Shown here piece after piece: positions 43,856 through 55,475 of a stretch of DNA of 64,000 nt. The position numbers and the translations under genes were made by a program. The notes under the pieces were generated by a model. That model ran no database searches. It had not been told where the DNA came from and worked only from the letters and a program-made list of their open reading frames with translations. Numbering within the stretch: the first letter of the stretch is position 1; each line of letters starts with the position of its first letter. The stretch is from positions 162,801,681 to 162,865,680 of the forward strand of contig JAHLJT010009436.1 of assembly GCA_031308135.1 (NCBI GenBank), written 5' to 3'. Source of the DNA: Acheta domesticus. Its lineage: Eukaryota > Arthropoda > Insecta > Orthoptera > Gryllidae.

Positions 43856-46180
43856 ATCGACAAGAGCGATCGCGTAGTCTTCTTAGTTGCTCTCTATCAC
43901 TCGACTGAGTTAAAATCTTCCGGTTTACCGTAGCGTGTGTGTGCTCTAGCCTGCACAGGTATAACGTTCCGGCTTATCTATGCAGTTTCACCTGTGCAGG
44001 TGTACCGTAATGTGAATGCTGGGCCTAATGGCGTCGCATGTGGTGTGCAGAGCCTTGGAGCTGGTGCGTTGTACTCTTCTCGCCTCTTAGCGTGTACATG
44101 CGTGTTTTCTGTGTCTGCGGTTGTTAGAATATTGCAATTTATTCTTCATATTATATTATTCTTAATATGAGTAATTGTTTTGTTCTGTAAATAGCAGATG
44201 GTGTAGAAAAGGCACGATAATGTTTTTTAGAAGACGATATTTTGAAGAAAATTCCGATTGTGAATCGGGAGATAATGTTTCAGATAGTCTGTGAATTTAA
44301 ACATAGGCCACAAAGTTGGCAAAGAGGATTTAAAACAATATTACGATAGCATTGTGAAAGACACGTATTTGTACACGTATATAAACATGATAAACAATTC
44401 TCTCTTCTTCAAAATAGTTGTAACAAATAGAGTAATTTATATAGCAAATGATGAATAACACTCACATAGACGAGAGTACGTACATAAAGAATCGGATCAA
44501 AGTTTGTTACTCCAGTAGTTGCAAAGAAGGTCCACCCTTACTAATCTTCAGGGAAATTCAACAAATGCTGACTCAGTAGAGAAATAAAAAAAAATTAAAG
44601 TAAAATTCCTTCGAAACCACAAAGTACAAGAGAGAACGACACCAACCCTTCTACAAGAAAACCACAAACCACAAACCACAAAACATGAAACAATGTAGCG
44701 CAAAATAGGTTGCAAAAAATGTGATCCATTATGTTTACGCAAACAATTAAAAATTATTTGTAGCCTGAGTTAATGTAAACAACACTGCTATTGATATCAT
44801 CTCTAAAATACACACTATAAAATGACATTCATTTATCACTAAATACCTTCCTAACACTTCCTCAGACAACCTAAGTATTACATTTTTTCCAAAAGGTATA
44901 TAGAAAGTTCTAAAACAAAAAAAATGTGGCATGGGGCTACCCAACGAGACTAACCACTTTCCTAAAAATGGTGCGCCTAACGGAGGATTAAAAAACAAGT
45001 TAATACTATCTTTACTTTTTATTGCCTCATTTTCATCTTTAACATTCTTCCCGCGGTTCCTCTGCCAACTTTTTGTCTATATCTCTTTCGTTCACGATTA
45101 GTTAGGTAGTAACATTCTCTTCACATATTAGTTTTCTGCTACTTCTCTCTCAAAAAGTCTTCTCTGAAAAAGTAGTATTTTAATACACATTTACCGTTTT
45201 AAAATAAGTATTACTTACATTTGATGATTTTTCAAAATTTTACAAGTGCTTTGGAGAAATAATGTATATAAATTGCGTTGACACGTACGATCTCTGATAC
45301 TCCTAGTCTGCTTTTGTAATGTAATTCGCCTTGTGTTATTATTAATTCTAGTTCCCATTACACAGGGAATTTTGGAATTTCATAAAATATTGCGTTGTCA
45401 CTTGTTTAGAAGTAACTGGCTTGTTACTGCTTTGGGTAGAAGCATCGCTCTGAATTAGTGAAGACAACAGATGGTGCACCGAAAGTAGAATGGAAAACAG
45501 ACGATAGTTGAACGATATTTCTTCGTTAAATTGTTTACGTCTGCCCCGTACTAATCAATGGACAACACAATGGAAAATCAATAACGATTACAAGATGAAA
45601 TACTGCGGAAATGAACGAAAATCACTATCTTTGACCTGTTTCAAGGATAACGTTTTCTTCCTCATAATCGTTAAGGTTTGTGTCTGTTTGTCTCACAAAT
45701 TGCTGATTCAAACTATTTAATGTGTTGTGTGATTGAGAGAAAATGACATCAACAGGTAAGAAGTTAAAGCGCATTAATACAATGATTTTATTATAATTTT
45801 TCTGCTCTGGATGCGTCACCATTTGCCCAGTTTGGTATCATTCATTTCTGTGAACATTGTAATGTCGTTATAAGCGATCCACTAAGTGAACATTTTGAAG
45901 AATGATCTACCGTAGAAAATTGAATGCTGATTACATTACAATACAGTGATGTTTTAATAATAGATGTTGAAATGTTGTAGAGAAAAAATATTAATCCATT
46001 TTTATCATAACCTTCTTTTCCACTTTTCATATAATCGAGAATTGAATGATGGATTATCTTATAGTGAAATGATTGCTTGATGGTAGACGCTGATAGGTTG
46101 ATAGACAAAATCTATTAATCTATTTTTACCAGCATTTGTGTGAAATTATGAGTTTGACAATGAACGCAAAAATCTGTTTC
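43856..46180. other. Unassigned DNA
   Basis: An inverted repeat CCTGCACAGGT / ACCTGTGCAGG lies at about 43,951 and 43,991, embedded in ATACCGT/TACCGTAA-like ends. The remainder is AT-rich. Frames of 88, 83, 77 and 70 codons have no recognised motifs. Confidence 0.35.
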
Positions 46181-46440
46181 AAACTGAATTAAGAGTCACA
46201 AGGCGTAGTATTTGAAAGTTCTCTGTGGGCGTTGCGGGGATGGCAGGTGCTTGAATCAAGTATGCGCCACTGCAGGATGAACCGGCGGCGGCGTCTGTGA
46301 GCCTGAGACAACCGCGCCGCCGGCAACTCCATTATCTGTCTGCGGACGAGCTGCTTATTTACACTTGCGAGATGTCCTGCCACGTCTCTCCCTTGCTTTT
46401 GGTCTCATTTTTGTGTGAAGTTTCCCTCGCGCCTGAAGAG
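46181..46440. other. CpG-rich segment
   Basis: Unique-looking, G/C-rich with GGCGGCGGCG and a complementary CGCGCCGCCGGC, and no motif-bearing frame. Could be a promoter-type island. Confidence 0.25.
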
Positions 46441-47559
46441 AGTTAAAAGAAAAATGTGTGTATGTATGTGAGAGAGAGGAGGTGGGCAAAGAAAAGTCGG
46501 TAGGGGTTATTATGATTTTGTTTGTGCAAAATAAATAGAAATGTATATGTGGAAACTCATAAAAACTCCATACAAAAATATGTTTAAAAAAAACTAGTGG
46601 TGCTCAACAGCACACACTTTCTCGCAATGATGTTATCGTTATCTGATGTTATGTTTTAATGTATGCCTTTCTTGTACTTCAAATATCACTTTATCCCATA
46701 AGTAAAGGAAGCGTGAAAAACAGATTTTTTATTCAATTTTTTTCTGGCATTGAACTCAGTGTAGAAGTACTATTCACGATCATATCCGATGCGTATTTTC
46801 GCTTTCCAATATTCTTAGTAACACTACGAAGGGCGAGTAAAATAACGAAAAGTTAATAAATAATACGAACCAACGTCGGCTGAGGTGACGGCGGCTCCAG
46901 CATCTGCTTTCGTTACAGCACATTGTTTCCAGCGCTGCTTCAAAGCAACAATGGGAGTTTATTTGGGATATACGTTTTACAACGCAGTAAGAGTGATAGA
47001 TTTTGCAAGCAAATGCAAATAGTTGGAAAAATATATAAAAATTAAATACTATGGTGTATTAATGTTCTCCAAATCTGTTCGTTTGTACACAATTTGCTCG
47101 TTACTCCGTGTCGGAACATATTATTATAAATACTCCGTACGTTTTCACGACTAAAACATTTTGTCAAATTCTCATTACAAATCGAAGAACAAACGTTTCG
47201 TTCCCATTTTTTCACGTTAAATAAAAAATATAAATAAATGAAAAAAAGCCTCATAATATTCCATGTTAATGTTCAACAAAGAGAACTATTTCACATTTCA
47301 TTATCTTATCTCGTCACTGTTCAACAATGCACTTCTCAAATGTACATTGCTCCACTGTTTCTCGCGGCAACGTACGGTGGTAATATAAAATTGAAGCTAA
47401 AATGTTAGTACAAATGTATGGTACTAATTGTTTTTTCAATTTTCCTTTCATGTTAAGTATTAGAAATAATGGTAATACAATCCAAACCCACCCACTTCAA
47501 ACGAAGTGCCTGTGGTGTATAGCTGCCTGCTTTCGATAGCCAAGAACACTTCTCAAATT
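46441..47559. other. Unassigned AT-rich DNA
   Basis: No gene or repeat was recognised. A short GT/GA-rich tract lies at 46.45-46.49 kb. Confidence 0.4.
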
Positions 47560-47589
47560 ACGTTCACGGAGCACGGGAAATAAGGAGGG

Positions 47590-48540
47590 TGTGTCTGTTT
47601 GACGCCAAATTACTAAACAAATACTCATGTTTCCGAAAAAATCAATATGACCTTATTTGAAGACCTATTTTTGATTAACACATCTCATTAAGAAAATAAA
47701 TTGTAACTTCACAATTGTTGCAGAAAGACGCCAAAAATTGTCAAAAATCAAAATGTTTAACGAACACGAGACCTACATCATTATCTTAAGCGTTGAATAC
47801 GCTATCCGACGTTAAAATTTAATCAAACTTGCTGGCGCCGATTTTGAGAAAAAATTGTTTAAACAAAATTATGCGAAAGGTATTCCAATTTTGGAAAAAT
47901 TGTACATGATCTAATTTCAAAATCTATCTTTAAGGAACATATCTCATTGAGGGGGAAATCTATAATATCTCTATAAATATAAAAACATTAATATTTTGGG
48001 TGTAGAAAGAGGCAGAAAAAAATTTGGAATTTTCGCAATTTCCAAAAATCAACGAATATGAGACTCTTAAAAGCCCTTCACACTATCCAACAACGAAATT
48101 AAATCGAAAATGATGGGGGCCATTTCGTTGAAAATTTGGAAAATGTCCAAGGGGCTTCATGTACAGTACCCCTCAAAATCGAAATGTCGGTTTCAAATTC
48201 AAGTGGCCGCGACATCAGCCAGAACGATTGAGGAATATCAGTTTTGGAGAAAATCGACAGAACGGTTTAGCCGATAGTGTTGTTCACAGACGGACAACCA
48301 CGCTGACTGACAGACGTTTTGTCGTCAATGGATTTTTAGTTATCAAGGATCCACAAAACATTGCTTCTGGCTACATCACGTGTTACAGGATCTTTTTCTA
48401 TATTTAGCAGCTGGATTTATCCACTTTTTTGTTACCAGGGCCCGGCAATAAGAGTTTTTCTGTCGAAAATTTGTTGCCTTTTCTCGCAGCATTGTATAAC
48501 TTTCACTTCTTAAGAAGTTCCTTCTTAAGGGCGAGAAAGT
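47590..48540 (+). repeat. HPR family, copy 2
   Basis: Left portion: decayed ~270-300-bp units sharing 'ATATGACCTTATTTGAAGA', 'ACACATCTCATTAAG', 'AGAAAGACGCC' and 'GCGCCGATTTTGAGAAAA' with copy 1. Right portion: GGGGCTTCATGTACAGTACC (copy 1 has GGGGCTTCATATAAAGTACC), GGAATATCAGTTTTGGAGAA, AACGGTTTAGC, GGCCCGGCAAT and CATTGTATAACTTTC, ending in a hairpin. The copy is about half the length of copy 1 because it has fewer units. Confidence 0.75.
48499..48540. other. Terminal hairpin of HPR copy 2
   Basis: Outer pairing is ACTTTC (48,499-48,504) with GAAAGT (48,535-48,540); inner pairing is CTTAAGAAG (48,509-48,517) with CTTCTTAAG (48,521-48,529), loop TTC. The inner stem sequence differs completely from copy 1. 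Confidence 0.8.
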
Positions 48541-48785
48541 AAAAATGACTTTCGCGAAATTTCATTTGAAAGAAGAATGAGTAATGAGTACGTAATGAGT
48601 GAGGAAGTACTTGTTCTAGAGGAGGTAGTCAAGAACAGCCCTAGGAATTACCCTGGGGGGGAACTAATTTTATTTCAGTACGTTTTATTTGACAAAGTTA
48701 AATTTGATTCTGTCAAGAAGCTCACTACCAACGTCACGAAAGGCAGAATTTGTAAAAGAATCAACACCCGAGCTCATTCTGTCTA

Positions 48786-49070
48786 CTAACGAGAGAGATG
48801 GCTCAGTGCATCAACTGATATCACTGCAGTCTCTCTGACCGGGAGGTGCTATGTTCGAGTCCCGACGTCCGCAGGATTTTCGACACTAGCTTGTCAGCTA
48901 GGTCGAATTCAGTCGCTGTCTGGAGGAGAATTCTAGCGGCCGCCTGCTCCGATCGGTAGTTTTTCGTGGTTTCTCCGATCAACACCAGGCGAATGCCGCA
49001 GCAGTACCCTAACAAACGGGCCACGGACCGCGCGCGATTTTTCCTTTCTCTTCCTTGTCCTATCCTCACC

Positions 49071-49115
<45 letters not shown>

Positions 49116-49358
49116 CATGCACTACACTACCACACATGCCGGGAGACCAGTCGGGATCTTGGAGCTTGTCCCGGCTGGGGCTGGTGAAAGATACCTGGTT
49201 GAGGGGAAACCCCCACTAGTCGACGGTAGGTCGGCGCCGGTTCTCGCCATCCAGCGGGGAAAACATCACCGGCACTTCCCGAGGAAAAAACACGCACTAC
49301 ACTAACGGCACTAATGAGCTGTGTACTTGACGCGCCCGGAATCACGAATCAATCAATG
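48786..49358 (+). mobile_element. Long tRNA-derived SINE (SINE-1), copy A
   Basis: Head: GATGGCTCAGTGCATCAACT (box A-like) and TATGTTCGAGTCCCG (box B) about 55 bp later. Body blocks shared with the other two copies: ATTTTCGACACTAGCTTGTC, GAGGAGAATTCTAGCGGCC, TTCGTGGTTTCTCCGATCAA and GGGCCACGGACCGCGCGCGA. It ends in (AATC)n. Flanking direct repeats ATTCTGTCTA (48,776-48,785 and 49,359-49,368) fix both ends at 573 bp. At the place where the other copies have a few CA pairs, this one carries an expanded CA array. Confidence 0.9.
49072..49112. repeat. (CA)n microsatellite inside SINE-1 copy A
   Basis: About 20 CA units. Copies B and C have only ACATACACAC or ACACACA at the same position, so this is a local expansion after insertion. 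Confidence 0.95.
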
Positions 49359-49368
49359 ATTCTGTCTA

Positions 49369-51319
49369 GGGTAGTTACCACATTGGGGGGATTTTGGTAG
49401 CTGCAGCGCGCCTAGTCAAGGAGCGTGAGTGGACCACCCGAAGGGTCGCCAGAACCCGACCGCCGCCGCTCAACCGGCTGCAGGGATCCCCGAGCGACCA
49501 TCGCTAGGCAGCAGGGAGCCGGTCGGTGGCGGGCGATTGCTTTTCCACAAAATGAAGTGCTCTAGGTCCACGGAAGATCTTTTCATTTGTTTATGTAAAA
49601 ATAAACTCAAGATTAAATGAAAAAAATATTAAGAAAAGATTGGAATTGCATCTGCGTGTGCATCTGTGTTCCGTTAACAATAAAGCAACCTTGACAGAGT
49701 AAGCAGATAATTTCTGATAATGAATAATATCCATTTATTGCTTGGAATATTTGATGGTAATGCAGCTAACTACCAAAGAACTTCGTATTTTGAATGTTCC
49801 AACTGGAATATTTTGATACAGTATACATGGTGACATCAGTAATATCCAAAGTAAATACAATGAAAATCCGAACAAGAACTAAGAAGTACCATTTGAAACG
49901 GAATTAATTTTTCTTTATTTAATGAATTTCTTTCGTAGGCTTTCTTCGTTCCTATCGGCGTGAAAGAAAAATACGTATAAGAGAAGTATATGGGAAGTAC
50001 AATACAAGTGAAATATAATTTTGTTTCACAAGTGAAATTGTATTATTTAAAATTGTATGTTAAAAAAAGTTTGTATTTTTCTAGCAATCAACTACTTGGT
50101 CGCCCGGCTGCTCTATAGTTTTTCATCGTTTCTTAGATTTGAGGCGATCTTAACAAACTGATCATGGACTCATAATTCCCTCCTCGTCATTCGTGGTAAC
50201 CGCAATAGGTCGAAGGTCAAATCTACCGAGGTTTTCAGGAGAAGCGAAAACGTTCTATACCTCTCACTGTCTTGGCATTTGCTTTCAGAAATGTACAAAT
50301 ATGATATTAATTGCGCAACTTTTCTTCAACTATGACCTTGCTTCCCCCTCTCTGGCACAATAAACAATTGACGCCAAAAGCTCGTAGCGGTCTCTGATGA
50401 CAACATTCCAAACACATCTTCACTTGCGCTAAATAGAAACTATTTTCTGTTGGCGTGAACTGTCCGGGATTTTCTCCAAAAAATATAAAGAAATTACCGA
50501 GGCAGGGGAAGATCCATCATAGGAGATACCTCAAACTCCTGAGAAAGTTAGAACGCAAATTAATGAAAAAGTTGCAAAGACATGACTGATTCTCCAGAGA
50601 TTGGCATTGCTTCATAAAATCTAGTGGCCGATTTCGTAACTAATACCCCCCTACCCGCATTTCTTCAACCCATCGTTCAAGGAACGTTTCGCGAGTACAC
50701 TAAAATGACTTCTTCTACTCCCGTTGTATAATACTGCCATTGGATGGCTGGAACAAGTTGCATAATGATAGTCATTTCGATACAGTTTCATTATGAAACA
50801 GGTTCTTGACCACAGAGTCTCACAGAGACGCTTACAAACCAATGAGTCGTAGAAAACGTACCGTATGAAACTCGATGTAATGGATATTAATACACTCGTG
50901 TGATACATTCTCTCGGTCCTCGCTCGAATCGTAATATCACACTTGTGTATAAATACCCATTATTACATCATCGTTTCATAATGTACTATTTTTTACATAC
51001 GACCACTAACTCATAAGCTTACACGCGTTACATAATCACACATCGGAAGTCAACTCAGGATGTTAGAGATTGACCCGGATGGGACGGTGTCTCATTGATG
51101 GAATTATGTGGTGGGGGAAATATACCGGCGAGAAAATAAAAATTAATTACCACCCGTATGCTCATGGCTAGCGAGCTAGGTTTCCGTTACTCGACCCCGG
51201 GTTCTATTCTCGAATTGAACAAAAAATAAGCTGTCACTTTTCACTCTATTGTTGGTTGATAACGCAAAAGCTCTTTGCATGTCGTTCATACCAAATAAAT
51301 AGCATAAGGGGTTGCAATT
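49369..51319. other. Unassigned DNA
   Basis: CpG-rich at 49.41-49.55 kb, otherwise AT-rich. At about 51,163-51,218 a tRNA-like pair of boxes (ATGGCTAGCGAGCTAG and CCCCGGGTTCTATTCTC) may be a short SINE head remnant. No protein-coding feature was supported. Confidence 0.35.
51163..51218 (+). repeat. Possible tRNA-derived SINE head
   Basis: A box A-like TGGCTAGCGAGCTA is followed about 30 bp later by GGGTTCTATTCTC, close to a box B (GGTTCNANTCC). It has no cloverleaf or body shared with SINE-1 or SINE-2. Confidence 0.3.
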
Positions 51320-51322
51320 TAC

Positions 51323-52310
51323 TTAACGCAGGTCTTCCGAGCCCGAGTTACGCCATAGCTCTGCCATTGTCTGTCTAGTTTGTATTGCCAGAGTACATTC
51401 ATACGCTTGGAAAATTAATTTAGTTTTAAATTTTCTCAAGCTAACGGGTTCAAAGACTATCACAGCCAAACTGTTCAAGTTTCGAAGTAATTCGGTCCAC
51501 CAATGAAAATTTCTCAACATCATTTTTGTATTTTTGTCTGAATTTTGTGCAAGTGATCCACTCGGCCGAAGTATGTCGGTTTTACGAAATGACGAGGAAT
51601 TGCATTCCAAGATAGATAGACAAGCTGGAAGCTTTATATGGTATAACATTGAATCGCATCTTAAACTTCCTTTTATCAACTAACTCCCATAATTTTCTAC
51701 ACTTAGTACCCGTGAAAGTAAATTTTGATGCTACGCGCTAGAACTTTTCTAGATTACCTTGCTACGAAATTTTGTATGGGTCTCAACATAGCGCGTCATA
51801 TTCCAACATGGGTCGCACTAGTGACATGTATGATAATTCTTTAGATTTACTCTTCTTTAGAATATGCATAACAAAATGGTACAGCTCTCCAGACTTACCC
51901 CACTACAAAAGTTAATTGATTTTACCATATCTGTTTACTGTCGAGTTGCATCCCTGAGTATTTACAAGAAGTGATTCGAGGTGCAACGTTTTTCATTTTG
52001 CAGGCAGTTTCACTATAACTTCAAAGCCTACCAAACGTGATGGCATTACTCTTTGAACTGTTTATTTCCATGGAGATTACTCTCGCCCAGAAGTGTAATC
52101 TGTTTTTCTCTGGAAAATATCTTCCTACTCTTATTTGGTAACCGATATCTTGTACAAAAAGTCGTATGTTTGAGACTAAATTTGTGCCAAGTTATTCACG
52201 AAGGCGAGAAACATGAGAGACACAATGACACTTCCTTGTGGAATTCCTCTCGTAACGCTTCCATAGATTGGTAAATGTCTTCAAATTTGGCTCTTGTCTT
52301 ACTTTCATTG
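51323..52310 (-). pseudogene. Degraded LINE reverse transcriptase and C-terminal region
   Basis: Read from 52,310 downward: TRGIPQGSVIVSLMFLAFVN (about 52,265-52,205; RT motif B, equivalent to GVPQGSVLGPLLFL.YIND), then ELSYMSLVRPMLEYDALC (about 51,838-51,783; the 'AYKSLVRP.LEYGAVCWDPY' block that follows the RT palm), then a 118-codon frame ending at 51,323 with a C-terminal part rich in Leu/Arg. RT motif C (the xADD box) is not recognisable between them, and stops occur throughout. The block order suits a Jockey/CR1-like LINE. It lies on the opposite strand to the LINE 3' end at 52.7-53.1 kb, so they are two different insertions. Confidence 0.6.
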
Positions 52311-52699
52311 AAGTAATTTGTTTACCCACGAGACCACCTTTGTGTCGATACCTGAATCTATTTATTTGATTCTTTCTTTTCTGATTGATTCATTGTTACT
52401 AAAATATCATTGGGAACGTCCCTGAATTATCGATGCTGACTTGTATGGGTCTATAAAAACCTTTGAATGGCAGAAAGCAAATGCGTTTAACTTAATGGTC
52501 GACCCTATTACTGGAAAGGCAGAGAGAGTAGTAAATGAATGTTAGGAAGTTTATAATAGCTTGTTGCATTACCATGACATCAGTGCATTTGTGACATTTT
52601 TAGAAAAAAAAGATATATGGTGATACGTTGGCATTGCATTTGGACATTGCATTACGTGTCATTATTTTCAACCTGTTAATGCTCAACTATTTTCAAAAC
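52311..52699. other. Unassigned DNA between two LINE remnants
   Basis: May contain further decayed LINE sequence, but no motif was recognised. Confidence 0.35.
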
Positions 52700-53093
52700 G
52701 ATTTTTTACGACATTAGAACTAGGATAGGGCACTCCAATATTACGGAAGAGAGGATCATCCATACAAAATTAAATATAAGAATAAAAAACCCGACGTAGC
52801 TAAATAATCTTTTACCAACTGAACAGTAACTGAGTGGAACAAATTACCTGCTGCAGTACTGCTTACTTTTCCCTCTAATGTGCGTTGCTTCCGGAATCGT
52901 GTAGTGAATTGTGTGTGATGCCAGTATTTACGTGGGTTCTATGTCTTCTTAGTTACTAATTAGTAGTTCTATGTGCCCTATAATATGTATTCTTAACCTG
53001 TATTTGTATTCTTTATTTGATCTGTATAAACCCTGCCACCGAGCGAAAGCTCATTAACAGGAAAAAAATGTTACTATTATTATTATTATTACA
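52700..53093 (+). pseudogene. 3' end of a truncated LINE with ATT-repeat tail
   Basis: Near 52,810-52,915 the plus strand reads SFTN(stop)TVTEWNKLPAAVLL followed by FPSNVRCFRNRV. This is the usual last segment of CR1/Jockey-like ORF2 proteins ('SFF.RT+.EWN.LP..V......+.FK.RL'). About 150 bp of 3' UTR with TAAACCCTGCC and GCGAAAGCTC follows, ending in (ATT)n at 53,072-53,092. Everything upstream of the C-terminus is missing, as is typical of incomplete reverse transcription. Confidence 0.65.
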
Positions 53094-53254
53094 TCATCTT
53101 TGAATTTATTAATTTTAATAAATTTGCGAGGATTGATTTTCGTTTGGTGACAAAATTCTGTACCAGGCATGATCCGCTGTCTTACTCGATGTTTCCAGGC
53201 AAGATCCGCTGTCCAATATGACTTCATCTCCGGTTACCTCTGGCACATTAAGCT

Positions 53255-53828
53255 ACCACCACCTCTGATTGGCCCATCTTTCCGCCCAGCACTGTCCCAA
53301 CTCTGCACACTCGTTCCTCGTCCCGCACGGCACCGCCATCCCGCCCAAATCCACCCGGCCTGTTCCTGACCCGCCCAGCCTCACTTCAACTTTCCTCACC
53401 CTTCCGCCCTCCCCTAATCACACCACCTTTCTCCGCTTTAGTCAGCATAAAACACAATGCGACTTGCTCCGGCCTCCCAATTTCCTCGAATTTTCCGACT
53501 TTCTCTGATTCCCTACGACCCTCTCCGAATCCCCCGGACTCCCCACGTCTCTCCTCCGACTCTTTCCCAATTCTCTACTACTCTCTAAGACTCCCCACGA
53601 CTCTCCATGACTAGCTATTCTGCGCCCCAAGCTACCACTCTCTCATACCCTCACCTTCTCTCTCATGATCGTCCATTTACACTCGCTCGTGCTCAACTTA
53701 CGTGGCCCAATTCTACCCTACTCTTACCTGGACCCATTCTACCCTACTCGACCTTCTCCACTTTACCTCGCATTGTCCAGTTCTTCATTCCTTTGACCCT
53801 CCAACCCCTCCATTTCTCTCTCCTCCCA
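53255..53828. repeat. C-rich low-complexity block
   Basis: The plus strand is C/T-rich with recurrent CCGCCC, CTCCGACTC and CCACGACTCTC words; several frames stay open only because of composition. SINE-1 copy B is inserted at its right edge, and similar sequence resumes after the SINE. Confidence 0.55.
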
Positions 53829-54400
53829 CCAGGGGAGGTGGCTCAGTGCATCAACTGATGTCACTGCAGAGACTCTGACTGGGAGGGCGTAGGTTCGAGT
53901 CCCCATGGAGCGCCGGCAGGATTTTCGACACTAGCTTGTCAGCTACGTCGAATTCAGTTGCGGTCTGGAGGAGAATTCTAGCGGCCGGCTGGTGTGATTG
54001 GTAGTTTTCCGTGGTTTCTCCCATCAAAGCAAGGCGAATGTATCCACTTTAAGGCGAACGCCGAAGTAGTCCCCTAACAGACGGGCCACGGACCGCACGC
54101 GATGTTCCCTGCCTCTTCCTTGTCCCATCCTCTCCCTCTTACATACACACTAACATGCACTACTCTACCACAGGTGCCGGGAGACCGGTCGGGAGCTCGG
54201 AGCTTGTCCCGACTGGGGTAGTGCCCTGCTGGTGGGAGGTACCTGGTTGGGGAAAACACCGCTAGCCAACGGCAGGTCAGCGCCGGATCTCGCCATCCAT
54301 CGGGGGAAGATCACCGCCACCTCCCGATTAAAACATGCACTACACTTACGGGAATAATGAACTCGGCTGTTCTCACGTCCGGAATTACTAACAATCATTC
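53829..54400 (+). mobile_element. Long tRNA-derived SINE (SINE-1), copy B
   Basis: This copy has the best-preserved head: GGGGAGGTGGCTCAGTGCAT (box A) and TAGGTTCGAGTCCCC (53,890-53,904; box B). The body follows in the same order as copies A and C, including CACTAGCTTGTCAGCTACGT, CCGGGAGACCGGTCGGGAGC and TTGTCCCGACTGGGG, with an ACTAACAATC tail. A ~20-bp stretch at 54,042-54,060 (AAGGCGAACGCCGAAG) looks like a local duplication of AAGGCGAATG. No exact target duplication is visible. Confidence 0.85.
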
Positions 54401-54780
54401 CATTCCTTCCCCCAGTTTCTTCATTCCGTGCTACACCTTCCCCTCCCTCCTTTCCCAATTTCGTCCCATCGTGTTCCACTTCTCCCACCCCAGCGTGCCT
54501 TGTCCCGCCAGGGCCTTCCCAGTTGGCTGCATCCCCTTGGCCGCGGCCCTCTTCTCCCCGCTCCCTCCGAAGCGGGGGGCGGCGCCGGGGGCTTGGCCTG
54601 CAGTCCACCTGCGTGTCCACAGGCAATAAAGCGATTCAATTATGGCGCCGTATTGACTCATGCCCTGCGGCACCGCGCCGCCCCACCCCTCCCCTCCCCT
54701 CCCCGCCCCGCCTAAACCACCTCGCCCTGCCCCCGCCCGCACCACACCACCCACACTGCGACACAGTCGAACTTCGACAG
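54401..54780. repeat. C-rich low-complexity block (continuation)
   Basis: CCTCCC, CCCCTCCCCTCCCC and CCCCGCC words; frames open on both strands (95, 90, 119, 153 codons) are compositional. It probably formed one tract with 53.26-53.83 kb before the SINE inserted. Confidence 0.5.
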
Positions 54781-55475
54781 ATCTAGGCACACAATTTCCG
54801 GTGCCGGTGTCAAATGGTCGTTGAGGGATAGTCAGCGTTGCGCTGACTGTCGGCTCTCGAAGCCTCCCGATGTTAAATTCATTTCACGAAAATGTCAAAA
54901 TTTGTTTGAATAGGCACGCGTTTTTAGTCTTGAAAAAAAAACTCTCTATAGATATCTCAAAAGAAATATGACACTATTATAGGGGATGCAGGAGGATAAA
55001 AACTGACCACTTTTCCTCGATGATCAATCTGGTGTCAGTTTCCCACATTGGCACGCAATCCAGCATGCGCTGAAGTTTGGAAGGTCATGTTCTGACCCAA
55101 AGGGCTTTCGTGTCCACCTAAACACCAAAGTGGGATGGGTTGCCTACAAATCAGGGGCAAATGGCACCTCTAACATCGTTATATGAAATTTCGCACCAAA
55201 TGTTCATTGGCAAAAAGTTATAATATTGGATTCCTTTCCATGTAGTCGAAATTCTCTAAGACTTCCGGTATATTGTTAGAGATTGTAATGTAATTGCTCT
55301 TACCTGGAAATTCTGACTGCAGACGTATATGATATTGACAATCATATCTGAGACATATTTTTCTAAATTGATGGTTGATCCCAGACAAGAATAAAGTATC
55401 ACATATGAAAATACTCTATTTACGATTATTTCTATATTTCTTGCTAGGGCACCTCAGCGCATATTTCATGCTTTT
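54781..55475. other. Unassigned DNA
   Basis: Nothing recognised; composition becomes AT-rich from 54.87 kb. Confidence 0.35.

Noticed and set aside
43951..44001. Possible terminal inverted repeats CCTGCACAGGT / ACCTGTGCAGG as a MITE
   Set aside because: The whole structure is about 50 bp with no target duplication; recorded only as a short hairpin within an unassigned region.
53829..53905. tRNA gene at the head of SINE-1 copy B
   Set aside because: Boxes A and B are present but the acceptor and anticodon stems do not pair, and the same sequence recurs in two other SINE copies.
54165..54790. Frames of 153, 119 and 95 codons
   Set aside because: They cross the SINE-1 tail and the C-rich block; repeats and composition explain them.
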